Positions 1 to 7,397 of a DNA stretch of 12,256 bases are shown here, in pieces; within the stretch, counting starts at the first letter, position 1; each line of letters opens with the position of its first letter. Under the pieces are notes generated by a model. That model ran no database searches. It was not told where the DNA came from and worked only from the letters and a program-made list of their open reading frames with translations. A program made the translations under genes and the position numbers. The DNA is from Bordetella parapertussis (lineage in GTDB: Bacteria > Pseudomonadota > Gammaproteobacteria > Burkholderiales > Burkholderiaceae_B). The stretch is taken from contig CAMDNZ010000070.1 in the NCBI GenBank assembly GCA_945903445.1, positions 1 to 12,256 of the forward strand, in the 5' to 3' direction.

Positions 1-1978
1 CGGCACCCAGCGTGTCGATCAGCGACTGCGGATCGACACCGTTGTTTTTGGACTTCGACATCGTGCCGATACCGCCGTAATCGATGGCGCTGGCGTCGGT
101 TTTCAGTTTGGCGCCCGTGATCGCGCCTTTTTCGTCATACAGATTATCGACCTCTTCGGGCCAGAAATACTCGATGCCACCTTGTGCGGTCTTACGCGAA
201 TAGATGTGGTTGAGCACCATGCCTTGGCATAGCAGCTTGGTGAACGGTTCGTCGAAAGACACCAGACCCAGATCGCGCATGACGCGCGTCCAGAAGCGGG
301 CGTACAGCAAGTGCAGCACAGCGTGTTCGATGCCGCCGAGGTATTGGTCCATCGGCATCCAGTAATCGTTGCGCTCGTCCACCATGGCCCGATCGTTGCC
401 GGCCGAGGTGTAGCGCATGAAGTACCAGGACGAATCGACGAAGGTATCCATCGTGTCGGTTTCGCGGCGTGCGGGCTTGCCGCAGCGCGGGCACGAGCAG
501 GATAGGAAGCCTTCATGCTTGGCCAGCGGGTTGCCGCTGCCGTCGGGGATCAAGTCGTCCGGCAACACGACCGGCAGATCGGCCTCGGGCACCGGCACCG
601 GGCCGCAGTCGGCGCAGTGGATGATGGGGATCGGGGTGCCCCAGTAACGCTGGCGCGAGATGCCCCAGTCACGCAGACGCCAGGTGGTCTGCTTTTCGCC
701 CAGGCCCTTGGCAGAAAGTGCGGCGGCGATGGTGTCCACGGCGGTCGAGTAATCGAGATTGTCGAACGGCGCCGAGTGGATGGTACGGCCGGCTTGCTTG
801 TCGCCATACCAGTCATGCCACCGGGTGTCGTCGTAGGGCTTGTCGCCTACAGTCACCACCTGACGGATGGCCAGCGAATACTTGCAGGCGAACGCGAAGT
901 CGCGCTCGTCGTGCGCCGGAACGCCCATGACGGCGCCGTCGCCATAGCTCATCAACACATAGTTGCCCACCCACACGTCGATCAATTGGCCCGTGATGGG
1001 ATGCGTCACGGTCAGACCGGTACGCATGCCTTCTTTTTCGCGGGTGGCCATTTCGGCTTCGGTCGTGCCGCCTGCGCGGCAGGCTTCGATGAACGCGGCC
1101 AACTCGGGCTGAGTGCTGGCGGCGTGCGTGGCCAGCGGGTGTTCGGGGGCGACCGCGCAAAACGTCACGCCCATGATGGTGTCGGCGCGTGTCGTGAAGA
1201 CGTACAGCTTGCCGTCTTGAATCAGATCGCCTGCGGCATCGCGGATGGTGTGCGGGAACGCAAAGCGTACGCCAGCACTCTTGCCGATCCAGTTCTCTTG
1301 CATCAGACGCACGCGTTCGGGCCAGCCTGGCAGGCCATCTTGCACGTTGCCCAGCAGCGCTTCGGCGTAATCGGTGATGCGCAAGTAATAACCCGGAATT
1401 TCGCGCTTTTCGACCGGTGCACCCGAGCGCCAGCCACGACCGTCGATGACCTGTTCGTTGGCCAGCACGGTTTGATCCACCGGATCCCAGTTCACCACCT
1501 GCGTCTTGCGATAGGCGATGCCGCGTTCGAGCATCTTCAGGAACAGCCACTGGTTCCATTTATAGTAGGCCGGGTCGCATGCACACATCTCGCGCGACCA
1601 GTCGATGGCCAGACCCATCGCCTGCATCTGTTGCTTCATGTAGGCGATGTTGTCGTAGGTCCACTTGGCCGGCGGCACCTTCGATTTGATCGCGGCGTTC
1701 TCGGCGGGCATGCCGAAGGCATCCCAGCCCATGGGCATCAGCACGTTGTAGCCGCGCATACGCAACTGCCGCGCCATCATGTCGTTGATCGTGTAGTTAC
1801 GAACATGCCCCATATGCAACTTGCCGCTGGGGTAGGGCAGCATCGAGCAGGCGTAGAACTTCGGCTTGAGCGAGCCGTCGGCATTGCGGGCATGCTCCAC
1901 GACGCGGTAGGCGTCGCGTGCCTGCCAGTTCTCGCGCGCTAGCGCCTCGACGGTGGTGGGGAAGTAGCGTTCCTGCAT
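1..1978 (-). CDS. leuS: Leucine--tRNA ligase, 3' end outside window
   Basis: Class I leucyl-tRNA synthetase, a cytoplasmic enzyme that charges tRNA-Leu with leucine using ATP. About 659 of the roughly 880 residues usual for the family are present. The reading frame is open from ATG at 1976-1978 to the left edge. Visible landmarks are the HIGH-type motif HMGH at residues 55-58 (KLHMGHVRNYTI), the CP1 editing domain with TTRADTIMG and GAVMGVPAHDERD, Cys pairs of the zinc-binding insert near residues 455 and 490-500, and the second signature MSKSK at residues 640-644 close to the edge. The anticodon-binding C-terminus lies outside. The start is supported by AGGA about 8 bases upstream of the ATG and by the typical N-terminus MQERYFPTTVE. 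A perfect TATAAT lies about 80 bp upstream. Family identity is certain; in Burkholderiales lptE and holA commonly follow, which cannot be seen here. Confidence 0.98.
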   Translation of the reverse strand, partial: MQERYFPTTVEALARENWQARDAYRVVEHARNADGSLKPKFYACSMLPYPSGKLHMGHVRNYTINDMMARQLRMRGYNVLMPMGWDAFGMPAENAAIKSKVPPAKWTYDNIAYMKQQMQAMGLAIDWSREMCACDPAYYKWNQWLFLKMLERGIAYRKTQVVNWDPVDQTVLANEQVIDGRGWRSGAPVEKREIPGYYLRITDYAEALLGNVQDGLPGWPERVRLMQENWIGKSAGVRFAFPHTIRDAAGDLIQDGKLYVFTTRADTIMGVTFCAVAPEHPLATHAASTQPELAAFIEACRAGGTTEAEMATREKEGMRTGLTVTHPITGQLIDVWVGNYVLMSYGDGAVMGVPAHDERDFAFACKYSLAIRQVVTVGDKPYDDTRWHDWYGDKQAGRTIHSAPFDNLDYSTAVDTIAAALSAKGLGEKQTTWRLRDWGISRQRYWGTPIPIIHCADCGPVPVPEADLPVVLPDDLIPDGSGNPLAKHEGFLSCSCPRCGKPARRETDTMDTFVDSSWYFMRYTSAGNDRAMVDERNDYWMPMDQYLGGIEHAVLHLLYARFWTRVMRDLGLVSFDEPFTKLLCQGMVLNHIYSRKTAQGGIEYFWPEEVDNLYDEKGAITGAKLKTDASAIDYGGIGTMSKSKNNGVDPQSLIDTLGA

Positions 1979-2056
1979 GAGTATTCCTGCCCGATGGCTG
2001 TCGGCTTTTAGAAAGCAATGGGGGCCGGAGCGTGCTTCGATCCGACCAAACCGGCA

Positions 2057-2062
2057 ATTATA
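2057..2062 (-). promoter_or_regulatory. Candidate -10 element of leuS promoter
   Basis: On the minus strand the 127-bp gap between the MFS gene and leuS contains an exact TATAAT about 80 bases before the leuS ATG. The hexamer 17 bp upstream (GCCCAC) does not resemble TTGACA, so this is a partial match only. It suggests leuS has its own promoter rather than depending on the MFS gene. No Rho-independent terminator is visible after the MFS stop codon. Confidence 0.4.
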
Positions 2063-2105
2063 AGGATGCTGGCGTTATCGTGGGCTGCCGCCTGCGTTTC
2101 GTGGG

Positions 2106-3356
2106 TCAGTTGCGCGCTTCGAGGCGATCGGGAATGCGTGCGCTGCATACCGCCATGCCATAGATGGCGGCGATCAGACTCAAGCCCATGCCTAGGCCGA
2201 CAACGCCAGGCCAGCCTAAGTAGGCATAGATGGATGCGGATGCCTGAGAACCCAGCGCACCGCCCACGAAGCAACATGTCATGTAGCCCGAGGTCAGCCT
2301 GCTGCGGGCCTCGGGACGAATGCGGTAGATGGTGCTTTGATTGGTGATATGAACGCCCTGGACCGCCAGATCGAGTAAGACCACGCCCACCAGCATGGCC
2401 GTCAGCGAAACTTGCGCCAGTATCAGCACGGCCCACGCAGCCATCATGAGCAGCAGTGCGATCCGGGTTGATGCGTTGGCATGACCTCGATCGGCACGCC
2501 TGCCGAAAACGGTGGCTGCAAGCGCGCCTACCAGCCCGGCCAGTCCAAATGCACCGATCACGCCATCGGACAGCTCGAACGGCGGGCCGGCCAATAAAAA
2601 AGTCATCGAGGTCCAGAACACCGAAAAAATGGCGAACATCAAGCCGCTGAGGATGGCACGAGCTCGAAATAGCGGCTCCTGACCGAACAGTTGCAAGACC
2701 GAGCGCAGCAGGCCGACGTATGACAATCTGGCGTTGGCCCGGTAGCGTGGCAGGTTGCGATACAGCAGTGCCGCCATGAGTGTCATCAGCACGGCGGCAA
2801 CCCAATACACTGTGCGCCAACTACCCAGTTCGGCCAGTGCGCCTGCGACGGTTCGGGCCAGCAAGATGCCCATCAACAAGCCTGCCATCACCATGCCGAC
2901 AGCGCGGCCGCGCTGCTCGGGCGCGGCCAGCGTGGCGACGAAAGGCACCAGCACCTGCGCGGTCACCGAGAAGATTCCGGTAATAATGCAACCCAGCAGC
3001 ATGACGTGTATGTTGGGTGCGAAAGCGGTGATCACCAAGCCGCCCGCTGCCAGCAAGGCCATGACGACGATCAATGCCCGCCGTTCGAACAGGTCGCCTA
3101 GCGGCACCAGAAACAGCAGGCCGGCGGCATAACTGAGTTGCGCTGCCGTCACGAGCGATCCGGCTTGAGTCGAACTGAGTCCGAAAGCCAGACTAATGGT
3201 GTGCAACAGGGGTTGAACATAATAGTTGCTGGCGACTGCCAGCCCGCAGGCTGCCGCCATCAAGATCAATATGGGGCCAGTGAGCGGCTTGGTGTCGGGA
3301 AGAGGAGTGCGGGGCAACGGGTGGGCGTCGGTAACGGGAGAGACGGGGGGAGTCAT
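2106..3356 (-). CDS. MFS transporter, DHA1-like (YgaY/YnfM type)
   Basis: A 416-residue major facilitator with about 12 hydrophobic segments, the family's usual size. After a proline-rich cytoplasmic N-terminus, TM1 carries the phrase ACGLAVASNYYVQPLL, typical of a large group of bacterial drug-type MFS proteins. Motif A follows at residues 87-93 (GDLFERR) between TM2 and TM3, with an RGRAVG loop near residue 150 before the glycine-rich fifth helix. Inner-membrane, proton-driven export of small molecules is expected from the family; the substrate cannot be told. The ATG at 3354-3356 lacks a clear Shine-Dalgarno sequence, so the true start could differ slightly; starting inside TM1 would remove an essential helix. 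It sits between the rpmG terminator and leuS on the same strand and is probably transcribed alone. Confidence 0.88.
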   Translation of the reverse strand: MTPPVSPVTDAHPLPRTPLPDTKPLTGPILILMAAACGLAVASNYYVQPLLHTISLAFGLSSTQAGSLVTAAQLSYAAGLLFLVPLGDLFERRALIVVMALLAAGGLVITAFAPNIHVMLLGCIITGIFSVTAQVLVPFVATLAAPEQRGRAVGMVMAGLLMGILLARTVAGALAELGSWRTVYWVAAVLMTLMAALLYRNLPRYRANARLSYVGLLRSVLQLFGQEPLFRARAILSGLMFAIFSVFWTSMTFLLAGPPFELSDGVIGAFGLAGLVGALAATVFGRRADRGHANASTRIALLLMMAAWAVLILAQVSLTAMLVGVVLLDLAVQGVHITNQSTIYRIRPEARSRLTSGYMTCCFVGGALGSQASASIYAYLGWPGVVGLGMGLSLIAAIYGMAVCSARIPDRLEARN

Positions 3357-3420
3357 GGGTTGAAGCGAGCGCTGCGCCTACCTTAAATACAGGAGAAGTC
3401 CGTCAGCTTACTCCGTTACG

Positions 3421-3437
3421 GTTTACATTCAGTTTAC
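3421..3437. repeat. GTTTAC direct repeat, 11-bp period, upstream of MFS gene
   Basis: GTTTAC occurs at 3421-3426 and again at 3432-3437, one helical turn apart, with a related GTTACG just before. The pair lies about 65-80 bp upstream of the MFS start codon, where a regulator could bind. No regulator gene is adjacent, so this is only a possible operator. Confidence 0.25.
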
Positions 3438-3513
3438 GGTCGGCCTGCTCACGTCAGGGCCTGCATGCCGATGTTTCTTGGCGTGACGCGCACGGCGCGG
3501 ATCGCCAGACTAT

Positions 3514-3543
3514 AAAAAAACCCGCGCCGAAGCGCGGGTTTTT
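3514..3543 (-). terminator. Rho-independent terminator after rpmB-rpmG
   Basis: Perfect 7-bp GC stem CCCGCGC/GCGCGGG (3521-3527 with 3532-3538) with A/T extensions on both sides. Read on the minus strand the loop is UUCG closed by C-G, an exceptionally stable tetraloop, followed by seven T residues. It lies 50 bp beyond the rpmG stop codon and so ends the ribosomal-protein transcript before the MFS gene. The plus-strand reading also has a T-run, so it may work in both directions. Confidence 0.9.
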
Positions 3544-3592
3544 AGCGTTCTCCGGGCGTGGCCGCTTGCGGAGAAGGACTGAGGTCTCAAGC

Positions 3593-3760
3593 TTATTTCA
3601 GCTTGGTTTCTTTGTAGTCCACGTGCTTGCGAGCGACCGGATCGAATTTCTTGATCAGCATCTTCTCGGGCATGTTGCGCTTATTCTTGGTGGTCGTGTA
3701 GAAGTGACCCGTGCCGGCAGTCGACTCGAGTTTGATTTTTTCGCGGATACCTTTGGCCAT
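3593..3760 (-). CDS. rpmG: 50S ribosomal protein L33
   Basis: A 55-residue protein beginning MAKGIREKIKLESTAGTGHF and ending in a lysine-rich KETKLK, the length and wording of bacterial L33 of the large ribosomal subunit. It has no cysteines, so it is the zinc-independent (C-minus) form, as in E. coli. ATG at 3758-3760 is preceded by a good AGGAGT ribosome binding site. It follows rpmB by 43 bp on the same strand and a strong terminator comes 50 bp after its TAA, consistent with a two-gene rpmB-rpmG operon. Confidence 0.97.
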   Translation of the reverse strand: MAKGIREKIKLESTAGTGHFYTTTKNKRNMPEKMLIKKFDPVARKHVDYKETKLK

Positions 3761-3803
3761 GTCGGACTCCTAGAGGTTCGTGTTGAGCTAAGAGCGACGG
3801 CGA

Positions 3804-4040
3804 TTAGGCCAGTTCGCCACGGGCGCGCAGGTCGGCCAGAACGGATTCGATGCCGTTCTTGTCGATGGTGCGCAGGGCTTGGGTGGATACGCGCAGGCGG
3901 ATCCAGCGGTTTTCGCTTTCAACCCAGAAACGGCGCGATTGCAGGTTGGGCAGGAAGCGACGCTTGGTCTTGTTGTTCGCGTGCGAAACGTTGTTGCCCA
4001 CCATCGGGCCTTTGCCGGTTACTTGGCATACGCGTGCCAT
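3804..4040 (-). CDS. rpmB: 50S ribosomal protein L28
   Basis: A 78-residue protein starting MARVCQVTGKGPMVGNNVSH, with the family's conserved KTKRRFLPNLQ and WIRLRVSTQALRTIDK stretches. L28 is a structural protein of the large ribosomal subunit. Two ATGs stand back to back (4041-4043 and 4038-4040). GAGG is 6 bases before the second and only 3 before the first, and the family begins MARVCQ, so I chose 4040. The open frame continues upstream to 4208 but that extension does not resemble L28. It forms an operon with rpmG, 43 bp downstream. Confidence 0.97.
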   Translation of the reverse strand: MARVCQVTGKGPMVGNNVSHANNKTKRRFLPNLQSRRFWVESENRWIRLRVSTQALRTIDKNGIESVLADLRARGELA

Positions 4041-4053
4041 CATGTACCTCTTT

Positions 4054-4079
4054 AAAAATTGCCAGGTGAGCTGCCTGGC
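4054..4079 (-). promoter_or_regulatory. Hairpin plus T-run just upstream of rpmB
   Basis: On the minus strand GCCAGG (4079-4074) pairs perfectly with CCTGGC (4066-4061) around a 7-base loop and is followed by AATTTTT, ending about 14 bases before the rpmB start codons. This has the form of a weak intrinsic terminator. It could end read-through from the Bcr-type gene or act as an attenuator in the rpmB leader. The stem is only 6 bp, so either role is uncertain. Confidence 0.4.
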
Positions 4080-4178
4080 TCGCAGTGTCGGGCGGCAGTG
4101 TGTAAAAGCGCGCCAGTAGCGGCGGCTTCGCGACGTGCCACTCGACCGAAATCCTGTTTGGCCGCAGCGGTCGCACTC

Positions 4179-4220
4179 AGAATGCGTTTTGCAGAATGCT
4201 TTTTGCACAATGCGTTTTGC
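4179..4220. repeat. Three tandem 14-bp repeats upstream of rpmB
   Basis: Three contiguous units, AGAATGCGTTTTGC, AGAATGCTTTTTGC and ACAATGCGTTTTGC, differ at one to three positions. They lie 139-180 bp before the rpmB start, in the 281-bp gap (4041-4321) between the Bcr-type gene and rpmB. The rest of that gap holds the hairpin described separately and a short GT run near 4250. I found no clear promoter hexamers or small gene in it. Confidence 0.75.
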
Positions 4221-4321
4221 ATTTATCAGTGCCTACAACGCAAGCCCACAGGTGTGTGTGTAGTGTTGATCCCAATAGTGGCAATCAAGCCCACCATTCT
4301 AGCCGGTATTTGCTTTTCAGA

Positions 4322-5515
4322 TCAAGTCTCGCGCCGAGCGAGGCGGCCAAACAGCCACGATAGCGCCGCGCAAGCTGCAAGCGTGGTCGCCATCGGCAAG
4401 CTATCGTTGCTTTGCCAGGTACTGAGCAAAAAACCGGCGACCGCTCCGATGGTGAATTGCAGCGTCCCCATCAAGGCCGACGCCGCACCCAAGCGGCTAC
4501 CCTGTTCGGCTAGGGCCAGAGCCGCCGAATTGGGGCTGACGAAGCCTTGACTGCCCATGAAGGCGATCAGGCAAGCCATCAACAGGCCCAGCGTCATGAG
4601 GCCGCTGAGCGATAGCGCCAGCAGGAGCAGGCCTGCCGCCAGCAAGCAATGCTGCGCCCAGCGCTGGAGCTGGATGGGGCGGTAGGTACGCAGTAGCCTG
4701 CCGCTGATCTGGGCACCCCCGATGAGTGCGATGGCGTTAGCACCGAAATAAAACCCATAGTATTCGGAAGGGACCTCGAACACTTTCATGATCACATGGG
4801 GCGATCCGATGATGTAGGCGAACATGCCGGCTTGGCCAAAACCGCCTGCCAGCGAGTGCGCGATGAAGCGTCTGTGGCCCAACAGCGCACGGTAGTTGCC
4901 GACGATATTGGCGATGCTCAGGCTTTGCACGCGTTCGGGGGCCAGCGACTCACGCATGCGTGTGGCCACCATGAAAAGCAACACGCCCGCCAAAAGCAAC
5001 ATCGTCCAGAACATCGCGCGCCAAGTGGCCACGATCAGCAGCTGCGCACCGACCAGCGGTGCAACGATGGGCGCGGCGCCCATGATCAGCATCAGCAGCG
5101 ACAGCGCTCGCGCCGCCTGTTGCGTGTCGTAGTGATCGCGAATGACGGCGCGCGGGATAACGATGCCGGCTGCGGCCCCCATCGCCTGAACGAAGCGCCA
5201 CACCATCAGCCAGCCGGTATCCGGTGCCAGCGCACAACCCAATGATCCAGCGATATAAATCAGCAAACCGACAATGAGCGGAATTTTGCGACCGAAACGG
5301 TCGGCCAGCGGGCCATAGAATATTTGAGAGCATGCAAGACCGACCAGATAGGCGGCCAACGTGCGTTGCACATCGCCTTGCGAGACCTGCAAGTTTTCCT
5401 GGATGGCCGGAAAAGCGGGCAGATACATATCGATCGTGAATGGGCCGAGAGCAGTCAGCGCGCCCATGAGAAGCAGCCAGCCGGGGAAGCTGCGAGAAGA
5501 GGCAGGGGAGGACAT
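4322..5515 (-). CDS. Bcr/CflA family multidrug efflux MFS transporter
   Basis: A 397-residue, 12-helix inner-membrane proton antiporter of the DHA1 Bcr/CflA family, whose members export bicyclomycin, sulfonamides, chloramphenicol or cysteine. TM1 has the hallmark FTIDMYLPAFPAI (residues 26-38) with its acidic Asp29. Motif A is GPLADRFGRK (68-77), RFVQAMGAAAG (107-117) is motif-B-like, and GAAPIVAPLVGA (146-157) is the antiporter motif C. Length is normal. ATG at 5513-5515 has no strong Shine-Dalgarno sequence but fits the family start. It is divergent from cfa across 136 bp and reads towards rpmB 281 bp away, so it is probably a single-gene unit. The substrate is unknown. Confidence 0.92.
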   Translation of the reverse strand: MSSPASSRSFPGWLLLMGALTALGPFTIDMYLPAFPAIQENLQVSQGDVQRTLAAYLVGLACSQIFYGPLADRFGRKIPLIVGLLIYIAGSLGCALAPDTGWLMVWRFVQAMGAAAGIVIPRAVIRDHYDTQQAARALSLLMLIMGAAPIVAPLVGAQLLIVATWRAMFWTMLLLAGVLLFMVATRMRESLAPERVQSLSIANIVGNYRALLGHRRFIAHSLAGGFGQAGMFAYIIGSPHVIMKVFEVPSEYYGFYFGANAIALIGGAQISGRLLRTYRPIQLQRWAQHCLLAAGLLLLALSLSGLMTLGLLMACLIAFMGSQGFVSPNSAALALAEQGSRLGAASALMGTLQFTIGAVAGFLLSTWQSNDSLPMATTLAACAALSWLFGRLARRET

Positions 5516-5651
5516 GAAGACGGGCCCGGAAGATGAGTCCGGGCGAGATAGGTAGCAAGCGAATTAATGAATGTATCACGTTGAACTTGACGAACACCTT
5601 ATAAACACTTTCCGATAGAGTCTGACCTATCGTTTTCCACTAGGAGAAATC

Positions 5652-6918
5652 GTGAGTCCATTGCTATCTGCCATCGAACGCAAACTTGCCCGCTCAGCCG
5701 TTCCTTTGCAAGTGGTAATGCCCGGCGGGCGAATCCTGGGACCCAGCGATTACGAGGTGCAGTTCGTCCTCAAGGATTCGTCGGCGTTGGCTCACGTCGC
5801 TTCCGGCCAGGTCGGCGTGCTGGGGCAAGATTACGTCGAAGGCAAGGTCGATTTTCGAGGCAGTATGCGTGCGGTCATGCGCGCTGCGGCCGCTATCCTG
5901 CCCGGCTCGCCGGTCGAGGCTGCGCGCGGCGGATGGCTGACCTCGCTGATGCACCGGATGCTCTCGACATGGCGGCATACCGAAGAGCGCGATGCCAGAC
6001 AGATCGAGTTTCACTATGACCTATCGGACGATTTCTACCGCTTGTGGCTGGACCCCAGACGGGTGTACTCCTGCGCCTATTACCGCAGCCCGGAGATGAC
6101 ACTGGCACAGGCTCAGGAAGCCAAATTCGAACATATCTGCCGTAAGCTGGCCTTGCGTGCGGGCGAGCGCTTTTTGGACGTCGGGGCGGGTTGGGGCGGA
6201 TTGCTACTGTGGGCCGCCGAACATTACGGCGTCGATGCCACGGGCATCACGCTATCGCGTAATCAGCACGCCTACGTCAATTCGCTCATCGAACGCAAAG
6301 GTCTGTCGAACCGGGTGCGTATGACCTTGCTGGATTACCGCAAGCTCGATTCGAGCCAGCCTTTCGACAAAATATCGTCGGTAGGCATGTTCGAGCATGT
6401 CGGGCGGGCGCAGTTGCCGCAGTATTTTCAGCAACTGGCGCAGCTGCTGAAACCCGGCGGCTTGATCATGAACCATGGTATTACAGCGGCCGGCTTGCAT
6501 CACCATGGGCTGGGCAGCGGCATGGGCGAGTTCATCGAGAAATACATTTTCCCCGGTGGCGAGCTGACCCATGTCGGTCGCGTTCTGGAGGCGGCGACCG
6601 AGGGGGGGGTTGGAGACCTTGGATGTCGAGAACCTCAGGCCGCATTATGCGCGAACCTTGTGGGCGTGGAGCGACAATCTTGAAGCGTGTCTGAGCGAGG
6701 CACAAGACATACTGACGCGCCAGAAAGGCGAGGGCGGCGCACGTGCGCTGCGTGCCTACCGACTTTATCTGGCGGGATGCGCCATGGCGTTCGAGCACGG
6801 CTGGATCGCCTTGCATCAAGTCGTGGCGCAGCGTGCGGCCGATATGCGCGGCAACGAACTCGATCTGCCCGCCGGGGTAGCCTATCCATGGCGGCGCGAT
6901 TACATGTACCCCAACTAG
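5652..6918 (+). pseudogene. cfa: Cyclopropane-fatty-acyl-phospholipid synthase, frameshifted
   Basis: SAM-dependent enzyme that methylenates unsaturated acyl chains of membrane phospholipids. It starts at GTG 5652 with AGGAGA five bases upstream. The first frame gives 343 residues: N-terminal domain, SAM motif LDVGAGWGG (175-183), Cys141 in VYSCAYY, Glu248 in GMFEHVG and His275 in MNHGI, matching the E. coli Cfa active-site Cys139, Glu239 and His266. At 6602-6609 there are eight G; seven would read EGGLETLDVENLRPHYARTL and continue to TAG at 6918, giving 421 residues. As written the frame ends at 6683 with an unrelated tail and loses the Tyr317 equivalent (RPHYARTL) and the Cys354 region (LYLAGCAMAF), so it should be inactive. 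This is either sequencing error or real loss or phase variation. No clear terminator follows. Confidence 0.9.
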
Positions 6919-7058
6919 ACTTCAGTCACAATCGAATGGTCCCAAAAATGTTTCTTATTGAAACTGTCCGTCAGGGCTAGCGATAGCGTGCCCCACACGA
7001 GATTTCCGCAGACGCACGCACCTGCTGCGCCGCAACAATCCAGCCTATTTGTAACTGG

Positions 7059-7075
7059 AATCTAAGCGTTAGATT
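7059..7075. promoter_or_regulatory. 17-bp palindrome, candidate operator of the proX operon
   Basis: AATCTAAGCGTTAGATT is a perfect 7-bp inverted repeat around GCG. It sits in the AT-richer leader 322 bp before the proX start and touches the -35 position of the best promoter candidate. Its size and symmetry suit a dimeric repressor or activator. No regulator gene is beside it. Confidence 0.5.
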
Positions 7076-7103
7076 TGTGTCAGGGTAATTAATTGTCTAA
7101 AAT
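7075..7103 (+). promoter_or_regulatory. Candidate sigma-70 promoter for the proXWV-like operon
   Basis: TTGTGT (7075-7080), a 17-bp spacer and TAAAAT (7098-7103, five of six consensus bases). Transcription would begin near 7110 and leave a leader of about 290 nt before the binding-protein gene. The -35 matches only three of six positions, in keeping with an activator- or osmolarity-dependent promoter. Confidence 0.5.
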
Positions 7104-7135
7104 TCGTTCATCTTCTCGTAGTTTCATTCAATTTG

Positions 7136-7170
7136 CTGGCTATTTCATCTAGTCGGTTTTTGTTTTTTTT
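7136..7170 (+). terminator. Terminator-like hairpin and T-tract in proX leader
   Basis: CTGGCTA (7136-7142) can pair with TAGTCGG (7150-7156), allowing two G-U pairs, around a 7-base loop. It is followed at once by TTTTTGTTTTTTTT (7157-7170). The stem is weak but the T-tract is long. It lies 30-60 nt after the candidate transcription start and more than 220 bp before the coding region, so it could be an attenuator. The transcript of cfa (stop at 6918) might also end here. Confidence 0.4.
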
Positions 7171-7345
7171 CGGCGCTCTGTCTGAGTTCCTTGTGGCCAC
7201 CCAATCCCAGGTGTCGATTCTCCGGGTTGCCGCGCAGAGCGTCTCAATCTGCATCGTGGTTTGACCATGATGCGCCAAGCTAGAGCAGGCTTGTCTGTAC
7301 GGGTCCCTCCCGAACTTGCAAACCCTTTAAGCGCAAGGCATGCGG

Positions 7346-7361
7346 TGCCGCGTCAGCGGCA
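7346..7361 (+). promoter_or_regulatory. Short hairpin near the proX ribosome binding site
   Basis: TGCCGC and GCGGCA form a perfect 6-bp stem with a 4-base loop, about 20 bases upstream of the strong AAGGAGG binding site at 7382-7388. It could stabilise the leader or influence ribosome access. Apart from the elements listed, I see no gene or recognised riboswitch in the 479-bp gap 6919-7397. Confidence 0.3.
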
Positions 7362-7397
7362 GACGTGTGTCCCCAGATCTTAAGGAGGCATCAGCCC

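Noticed and set aside
515..1942. Plus-strand open frame of 475 codons opposite leuS
   Set aside because: It lies wholly antisense to an unmistakable LeuS and its product is a His/Arg/Gly-rich mix without domains. Long antisense frames are common in GC-rich genes.
2008..2820. Second minus-strand frame of 270 codons over the MFS gene
   Set aside because: Overlaps the MFS gene in another frame; the product is Arg/His/Ser-rich with no membrane pattern.
3566..4069. Plus-strand frame across rpmG and rpmB
   Set aside because: Antisense to two certain ribosomal protein genes.
4041..4208. Upstream extension of rpmB to 4208
   Set aside because: Adds 56 residues unlike L28, skips the GAGG site placed for the ATG at 4040, and runs through the tandem repeats and hairpin.
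6571..6918. Separate 115-codon gene after cfa
   Set aside because: After its first dozen codons it is the true C-terminus of Cfa; it is the shifted frame, not an independent gene.
7365..7397. Earlier ATG for the binding protein
   Set aside because: No ribosome binding site, and it would bury the signal peptide; AAGGAGG points to 7398.
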